64,000 nucleotides of DNA, taken from positions 52,715,869 to 52,779,868 of the forward strand of contig NC_046683.1 in the NCBI RefSeq assembly GCF_009870125.1, given 5' to 3'. The notes under the pieces are model-generated. The model ran no database searches. It saw nothing but the letters and a program-made list of their open reading frames with translations, and was not told the origin of the DNA. A program made the position numbers and the translations under genes. How positions within the stretch are numbered: the first letter of the stretch is position 1; each line of letters begins with the position of its first letter. The DNA is from Drosophila pseudoobscura (Eukaryota; Arthropoda; Insecta; Diptera; Drosophilidae). Shown here one piece after another: positions 57,532 to 64,000 of the stretch.

Positions 57532-57759
57532 ATACCATAGATACCACATTTACAACACGAGATTAATGAATAAATTGAATGAAAAAATTATACTTTGTAT
57601 CTGTTAGATAATTGTCAGGGATGGGCACGGCACTAATGAGTGTGTCCCAAACATTGAAGACAATTGTTCTGAAAAATCGCCTCGAATAGAAAAAGAGAAC
57701 TACGACAACAATCGGCTCTGTAGTGGTTGCCTTTACTCCGCTTAGATTTCACCGCAAGC

Positions 57760-58300
57760 GTTGCGAAATACTCCCCGTGATTTCGCAGTTTCTTCCTCGG
57801 CTCATCGTTTGGCTATGATATTGAGGTACTCGTAGTTTTGTCGGATGGTGAGTTGGGAAATGTATACGCTTGAATTCTCCTCCTCCATGGCAGCGATTAT
57901 TAGCTACTGGCGCCGGAATCAGCCGGGGAACCGACCGCTGAAGAATCCAGCCTGTTGTGCATGAGATCCAGCTCTAGAACCATGCTGACGATGGTTTCGA
58001 TATAGCTCTAGAAATCGTAGAACACGTTTTGGCTGATGGGTTCTCTGAGAAGGGGCCGGATCTTCGAGACAACGCGTTCGTCTATCGACAAGTTGTTGAG
58101 TGTAGATCCCTCATGATCAAAAGGCTCTTTCAAATCGTCATCGCTATCACACAGTCCTCCTTGATGGTCTCCACTAGATATTTACTATCAGAGTGCCGGT
58201 GTCGTAGCTCTCCAGCTTCTCCGTCTCGTAGTCGTAGGCATAGTCCAGAATGGCGGCGTAATATCGAACCTGCCACCAATGCGTATCAGTAACTTATTTC
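57760..58300 (-). pseudogene. Decayed coding remnant, parent unknown
   Basis: Minus-strand segments read like protein but are broken. YAAILDYAYDYETEKLESYD runs into a TAG near 58180. After a frame change comes DDLKEPFDHEGSTLNNLSID, then ERVVSKIRPLLREPISQNVF, YDF and an in-frame TAG near 58005, then SYIETIVSMVLELDLMHNRL. No introns are seen, which fits a processed or dead duplicate. I do not recognise the parent. Confidence 0.5.
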
Positions 58301-58621
58301 CTTTCCATTGCTCATCACTCAACACGAATTCGACCAATGCATTGCGGTAACTTTTCTAACTTTTTGAATTTTTTCAGACTGTTTCTTTTTTGTGTATGTG
58401 TGATCTGGTCTACGGCAAAGTTATGTTTTTAAGGGGAATCCTAGGACATGGATGGGAAAATGAAATCATTTTCGATTCAGAAAACTAAAACTAAGCTTTC
58501 CCAGACGGAACCGATCAGATCGGATTGCTATATCATATAGCTGACATACATACTCGTATGAGCAAGAGTATCAAAGACTTATGCGCCTAACGCAAGAAAA
58601 TTAACTAAATTAACTAGAAAC

Positions 58622-58798
58622 GATGAAGTTTCATGAAACAACTGGGCCGGAGACTCTCGTGAAGAAGCCTAAGGCAAGGACAAGCTGCTGAAAGTTCGAC
58701 ATGTACTGCATGATATTCTCGAAAGAGTTCCATAGCCGGAATACCGACTATGGATCAAATAAGTGTCGCACCTTGTCAGAGGAGGAACAAGCTTAATT
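58622..58798 (+). pseudogene. Possible decayed coding fragment
   Basis: KFHETTGPETLVKKPKARTS stops at a TGA. A second frame continues KFDMYCMIFSKEFHSRNTDY, GSNKCRTLSEEEQA, then TAA. Two open segments in adjacent frames suggest one frameshifted exon. Family unknown; evidence is weak. Confidence 0.3.
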
Positions 58799-59025
58799 CG
58801 GAGTTTGTGATTGCCTAAGTAAACACTTGAAAATCAGTCTCCCGACAATGGAGTCCTCTGTTTTATACGTTTTGGCAATCATTTACATCATCTGTCTGAA
58901 TGCAAAGTTGGTATTCTCTTTGCACAATCCCTTGATGCGCACATGTAAGCATTGTCTGAAGATCGTAGATATAGCGAACATTTATCCTCTTTTATATTTA
59001 AGCTTGCCTATTAGGGGAGGAGCTT

Positions 59026-59215
59026 GTCTGCCACGCCCGATTCATCATCTGCTGGCAGTACAAGTGCAGGTGCATTGATAAACACGATTATCTCGGGCCC
59101 GGGCTGGGGTGCATCTACCATATTTTTCATTAAACAAAATCCTGAAGAGTCCATGGCCCGAAGAATGTAGTGAGCTCCAAGCAGGAAATGCAAGGGCTGG
59201 AAGCACTTCTTGCAG
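59026..59215 (-). pseudogene. Possible coding fragment with Cys-His cluster
   Basis: The minus strand reads GTKDACHCKKCFQPLHFLLG, then AHYILRAMDSSGFCLMKNM, PQPGPEIIVF and an Asp/Glu-rich end before TAA. CHCKKC followed by FQPL recalls half of a zinc-binding module, but no complete domain or start codon is seen; an upstream stop precedes it. It could be a terminal exon or a relic. Confidence 0.3.
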
Positions 59216-59349
59216 TGGCATGCATCTTTCGTACCGTCCAGAAATTACGGGTGAAATAAACCATTAATAACCAAGCGGCAGCTTTTTACATGCTAAACAC
59301 AAACTATTTTATTTACACTCGGAGACGGCAGCGGGAGCCCTGCCGACAG

Positions 59350-59789
59350 TTATTTGGCATTGTCCATAAAGTCCTTGGCCTCGTTGATCTTCGCCGCTAG
59401 ATAGGGGGAACCACCCCGATCCGGATGATTCAGCAGCATGATCTTCTTGTGTGCATCCTTAACCTGCAAGGGAATTGCGGAGGGGTGAGATATTGCAACA
59501 AAGGATGCAGCACGTGCATTACCTTTAGCTTGGAGGCACTTGGATTGACGCCCAGAATGAGGGCCGCTTCACGCTTGTTCATCTTGGGATCAAAGCCGCC
59601 CTTGTAGTACTTCGAAGCAGCCATGCTCTCGGCATCGAACTTGGGTAGGTTCTTCAGGGCCTCGTTGAAAGCGGTGGTCATCTGGGGCATGCGCCGCAGC
59701 ATATGCTTACCCGCAAAGCCCACGGCTGCCACTCCGAGTCCCGCCAGAATAATGGAGCTCGCCTTTACATCAGATTTGTGGGAATCCAT
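59350..59789 (-). CDS. Tim14: Mitochondrial import motor subunit TIM14 (Pam18/DNAJC19)
   Basis: Inner-membrane J-protein that stimulates mitochondrial Hsp70 at the TIM23 channel. Exons 59789..59523 and 59463..59350 (59 bp intron) give 126 residues, the usual length. A single membrane segment ([20 protein letters not shown]) follows a short intermembrane-space N-terminus. The matrix J-domain contains [20 protein letters not shown] and the essential HPD motif at residues 102-104 ([20 protein letters not shown]). It corresponds to D. melanogaster CG7394. A Motif 1-like TGTCACACTA on the minus strand near 59901..59892 is the likely core promoter. Confidence 0.95.
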
Positions 59790-60576
59790 CGTGCCAATTT
59801 GATATAAGACAAGTTATATATGTAAAACTTTTGTTTATTTGAGAATGAAGTCATTTTTACCATTTTTATGTAATTTTAACAGCTGTGACTTTAGTGTGAC
59901 AGCACGCGTCGAGGGTAGGTAATCGATTGCAAAAGTGTTATCGTTCACAATTTACATGTTCTGCCTGCGATTTTTCAAAGGGAATCTTTGGAAAACATAT
60001 ATGAATACATTGCAAACATCCATAAATTGACAATGGCGATTTATGAACCAATAATTTGAAAATTGCGCTCTGTGTTCGCTAAAATAATACTGAAAGAATC
60101 GACTACTTTTAGAAATTTGTATTATAGTATTTCACAGCCAGGGCTGAAGCACCGCTTCAGCTCAGCCGTTGCGGAGCAGGTGTGCAGCCCGAACACACAA
60201 TCAAAGCAATTCAATGAGCAACATTCCGCATACCCTAGGAAGGGCTATTATAAAATTGAGAAAATGTTTGCCATCTCAGACTCCAATGAATGCAGAAACT
60301 AGTCACTACTGTTTTAAAGCTATTTCAACGAAATTTTGCAGTTTGTGGTCTGCTCGGGATCAGCATATATATTCAGAAAAACAGAATTACGATATTAATT
60401 AGGGGTAATAGGGTATAAATATGCACATACCACCGATTGACAAGCAACAAGTGCTCAAATACGTAACACTTCGTGCTCTCTTACGTTTTATTTCATGCTT
60501 TGACCTTATTTTAGACACAACCCCATAAAAGGGACTACTTAAATTTAGCATATCTTGTAGCAAAATCATTCATCAA
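59790..60576. other. Intergenic, Tim14 promoter side
   Basis: Holds the Tim14 promoter (Motif 1-like site near 59.9 kb). A short open frame at 60063-60302 has no recognisable features and is not called. Confidence 0.45.
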
Positions 60577-60956
60577 TCGGATAAAATTATGTGTTCAGGG
60601 CTGAGCATGTCAGCTAAATAGTATAATATTAAACGGATCATGAAAATCGAGGAATATGCCTTCTGTTCATGGAGAGAGAACGTTTAACCCATTGTCGACC
60701 AGTGGGTATTTAAATATACCCCGCGAACGGTATATAACATGAAGAATTTTGGAACAGTGAAACATATCGTGGTCGTTTTTTTTTGTAAGTAAGGGTGGAT
60801 TTACAAGAATTTCATACAGTAATATTTTCAGCGGCTTAGCTCAAGCTGTTCACCTGTTTAAACTGAGGGGGTTGAGTGGGCTAAGCTCGTTTTTTCATCG
60901 GTATATTTACGGTATATTTCTGAGGGACTGACGGTATATTTGATCGATAAGTCCAC
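60577..60956 (+). promoter_or_regulatory. Dispersed promoter-like module, copy 4 (interrupted)
   Basis: TCGGATAAAATTATG at 60577 and AATCGAGGAATATG near 60650 are separated by about 200 bp from TCGGTATATTTACGGTATAT, CTGAGGGACTGACGG and TATATTTGATCGATAAGTCC at 60898-60956. The blocks occur in the same order as at Duba and PCID2, but an insertion splits the module and Motif 1 is not obvious. It probably drives a rightward gene. Confidence 0.55.
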
Positions 60957-61239
60957 TGGTGCACAAACAAGACGAAGAAGAAGCGAGAAAATTTCTGATG
61001 TGCAAAAAGTTTCAAAACGGAATCCGTATATTGATTTACAAAAGAAAAAAGTGTCCATTGGTCCGATCGGGCGATATATCTGGTGGCGGTGGTGTGTCCG
61101 GTGTGCGTGTGTGTGTGTGAATGCGTGCGTCCAGCTGGGAAAACTACATAATTTGTGGCAAAGTCGGGAGCAGCAGCAGCAGCCGTCAAGCTGGAGCGAA
61201 TTCCAGAATATCTGCGCGACACGGTCGACTGGTTGATGG
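60957..61239 (+). other. Possible 5' exon of a gene continuing to the right
   Basis: Downstream of the module and ending at a good donor (GATGGG/GTGAGT). Its last ~90 nt are open in a frame reading AAVKLERIPEYLRDTVDWLM, but no in-frame ATG was found. It may therefore be a leader exon. No downstream coding exon is recognised in the window. Confidence 0.35.
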
Positions 61240-64000
61240 GGTGAGTTAGTAGTAATAGCAACATTTGATAACACCTGACTCCCTGACATCTGCTCCCGGA
61301 TCGGTGCAGCAGTGGCGGCCAGTGGGTGAGATGCATCCACAGACGGTAAAAACGGCCACAAGGTGGTACGGTTACGACGACGTCGTCGCTGCCACTCAGT
61401 GGGGCCGTCTCTTGTGTCCTCTGCATTGTTCGCATCGCGTCGCCCCACCAGTTTGGCCCCTCGCCAATTGGCCTCGTTTCGCGTCTCTGTCGTCACAAGA
61501 AATTTCTTTTTTCGTCGCTGCCTTTTGTGGCTGCCTTCCGTTGGCTGCCCCTGCAAGACGGCTCTCCTACTCCTGTAGGAGCTGCACTGGTGCTGGTGTT
61601 TGTTCCAAAAAATCAATGGGACAGCATTATCGATTTCTCAAATGTGGCTGTGTGACCGAGTAATGTAATCGATGTACACCGTGTGCCCATGCTGTCAATG
61701 TGTGTGTGATCAGTCTGCTCCTCTGTCTGCATCCAGACATCCACACAACCACAAGCACACATCCGCGTCCGCGTCCGAGTCCCAGGCGCAAGGCCATCGC
61801 TGCGCTTTGATTGCGTTTATTTGTGGTTCGTCTTCATCTTCTGCTTCGCTCAGCATACCCTCTAAATCATGGAGAAACTCGGGTATATACATGTGTTCAT
61901 AAACAGGCAGAAGAACGCCACGCATCTGTCCATCTTTATGAGCAGCACATACAGAATTCTATAGGCGTATCATCTGAAAGGACATTTGAAAAATTAATAT
62001 CTAGAGGGTATTTGGTAGTCGACCCACTCTAGTTTGGTCTTCTTACTTGTTGTTTATGCTTCTACGCAGACAAAACGAAAACGAAATCGATGAGGAGAGG
62101 AGAGCAGAGGAAAGGAGGACGTTGCAGGCGGAGGCTATAGATGATAAGGGCCAGGTTTAATGAACTAGCTAATTTCATTGCCATACTCGGAAACGGTTCA
62201 CGTAGGCGTGAGTCCCATAAACATATACATGGGAAATCGGTGGATATAAAATCAGGTACCTGTGGTAGGGTTTGTTGAAATATTCCCCCTGGAAGAGCCT
62301 CCTAACTCCCATATATGACAAATGATTGCAAATCAGATCTATCCAAAGTCATTTGGGGGCATTTCTATGCCTTGCGGTAATTTTATTCTCATTCAAAGAT
62401 CTACAACACGCGGAGGAACAGGAATGGATGAAAGAACACAATTCCAAACAAAAAAAAGGAGACTACTCTACGAAAGGGTTGCCATGGGAACCATAAGATG
62501 TTCCTACCTGCCTGGATATAAAGAGGGAATTAGCTCTTCAGAGTCCCAGCCCACTTTTGGTGGAAATCAGCCTGCTTTGGGTAAATCGGGTACGATAGGT
62601 ACCGACGATTGTTCAATGGAAACTCAAGAGCTGCTTTTGGGTTGGACGGCGAATCCAGTCCGCAGCACAAAGGAGATGTCTGCCCTGCAAAATGTTTAAT
62701 TAAATGGCATGCAATGCAGATTTTAAGTAGTTTTCCATCAGATTGTGTCAGATAAGATGTGGATTGATATGGAATAACACGGATACACTACATTCAGGCG
62801 CGATTTGAACATTTTGTAAGCCAGGAATGAGTGCTAAAACATCCAATTAGGCACAGTTTAGTGATTAGGCACACAAAGTGAGCCGTCGGTGTCGGAATAT
62901 GGCGGAAATCGAGTTGATTGGAAGCCATTCCGCCGGACAAATTAAGTTCACACAACTCGCTGACAACTTTATAACGTGGGCTATCCCGATGGCGATGTCG
63001 TTAGTTACATCTATATACACGAGTACACACACACCTACACACCCACACACATGGGGGTAAACCTTTTGTGGATGCTGTCACACAAATTGGCAAAGGAAAC
63101 GGCAGGGGGGAAATAATGTAAACGATGTGAGAGAGCAACAAAGAACAAACAAATTGTGTCACATGTCACACCCCATAACCAAAAAAAAAAACAAAAAAAA
63201 AGTAAAGGAAAAAGAGGGGAAAAGCACACATCCGCAAAGATGGGAGAAATATCTACACGCTGCAGGATGGATGTGGAGGAGATACATATATCCGGAACGG
63301 GTTTGAGTGGACGTCATCGCCCTCCAATGGAGCAGCAGGGTTTTTCATTAGAGCCCAGGAAAAACAATTAAAAATGTGGCCAAGAGAGAGCGAGATAGAC
63401 AAAGAAACAGAGAGAAAATACATCGATTTCTGTTGCCTTAGCCACAGCGAGGAGAGCTCTTGATTTTACTGGGGAAAGATATGTATGTACATATCTTCAT
63501 TCCCTATGGACCATGTTTGGAATGAATTTCCTCAATTCGAATATTCTGGAACATAGTATATTGAAGCTGTTTTCCCAAAGGATCTGGGCTGCACAGAAAT
63601 TAGTTTATAGAATAAAGATATCCATAATATATACTGGAGATGCTCCAGATGTGTCGATATATAGCTGTTTGTGGCGATGCAGGCACCATTAAGAAATGGT
63701 TCTGCAGGGATATCAAAAGAGAAGACGATCCCAGGTACACCATTAGCTACCCTCGCCGCTTTGCCTGCCTGTCTGCCTGCCTGATGGCATGTGCAGCGGC
63801 GGACAGCCTTGAGGCGCACTTAGCAGAACTCTAATTGAATTAGAGGCGGCAACGGGTGCAAGTGCAGTGCGGAAGAGGCAGAAGGGGCATAAATACAATA
63901 ATGCGAGTGGTATGAGGCCCGGCGGAAGAGGCAGCAAAAGAAACAAAGTGACAGTTGGCCATTTTTTGTTGTGCTTCATTGATTGGCAGACCCGGACAGG
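61240..64000. other. Non-coding, probable intron
   Basis: No recognised coding sequence. The stretch ending GGGTATTTGGTAGTCGACCC, then TTCTTACTTGTT near 62010-62052, resembles the 3' end of DINE-type elements. A 125-codon frame at 62322-62699 lacks family resemblance. An oligo-A tract lies at 63180-63202. Confidence 0.45.

Noticed and set aside
60063-60302. 79-codon open frame that looks vaguely like a mitochondrial presequence (FRNLYYSISQPGLKHRFSSA)
   Set aside because: No promoter, splice partner or family match was found; the similarity is compositional only.
62322-62699. 125-codon open frame on the plus strand
   Set aside because: No signal peptide, domain or promoter, and the composition resembles random intronic sequence.

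Overview
The window is eukaryotic and reads as a Drosophila genome. Genes have short 50-90 bp introns with GTRAGT donors. Promoters carry fly core elements (Motif 1, DRE, Motif 6, TATA plus Inr), and proteins match fly families at near full length. The recognised genes (Apt1, PCID2, an aldo-keto reductase pair including CG6084, Duba, a ZNF362/384-type zinc-finger gene, rt/POMT1, Tim14) point to Muller element D (chromosome arm 3L of D. melanogaster). A DINE-1/SGM-like element makes the obscura group likely; this is inference from recall, not from alignment.

Layout. 0-3.1 kb: first three exons of Apt1 (minus strand, cut by the window edge) and intronless PCID2 (minus), both with a dispersed promoter-like module upstream. 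3.35-9.51 kb: a large inverted structure. Two nearly identical ~1 kb arms with intron-like splice signals pointing inward flank a 3.6 kb array of a 39-bp repeat and a short unique segment. 9.98-16.5 kb: two tandem aldo-keto reductase genes; the second has alternative first and last exons. 16.9-27.3 kb: one intronless 10.3 kb reading frame for a secreted, Ser/Thr-rich, mucin- or glue-like protein of 3440 residues, followed tail-to-tail by a 65-residue secreted peptide gene. 28.5-32.8 kb: Duba (OTU deubiquitinase). 34.9-36.7 kb: zinc-finger transcription factor gene on the minus strand. 36.7-52.6 kb: mostly non-coding, microsatellite-rich DNA containing a DINE-like element, a two-exon Cys-rich secreted peptide gene, a new-glue-like gene at 50 kb and a decayed 3' copy of it at 41 kb. 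52.7-57.5 kb: rt/POMT1 and an EF-hand (EFHB/CFAP21-like) gene. 57.7-59.2 kb: decayed coding fragments. 59.35-59.79 kb: Tim14. 60-64 kb: another copy of the promoter-like module, a possible 5' exon and otherwise non-coding DNA.

Housekeeping genes (PCID2 in mRNA export, Duba in ubiquitin signalling, Tim14 in mitochondrial import, rt in O-mannosylation, Apt1 in depalmitoylation) alternate with fast-evolving secreted-protein genes of glue/mucin type. No operon-like cooperation is implied. The most unusual object is the 3.3-9.5 kb inverted gene-copy pair with its codon-periodic satellite loop. The next is a ~200 bp module of core-promoter motifs found upstream of several genes in the same orientation.
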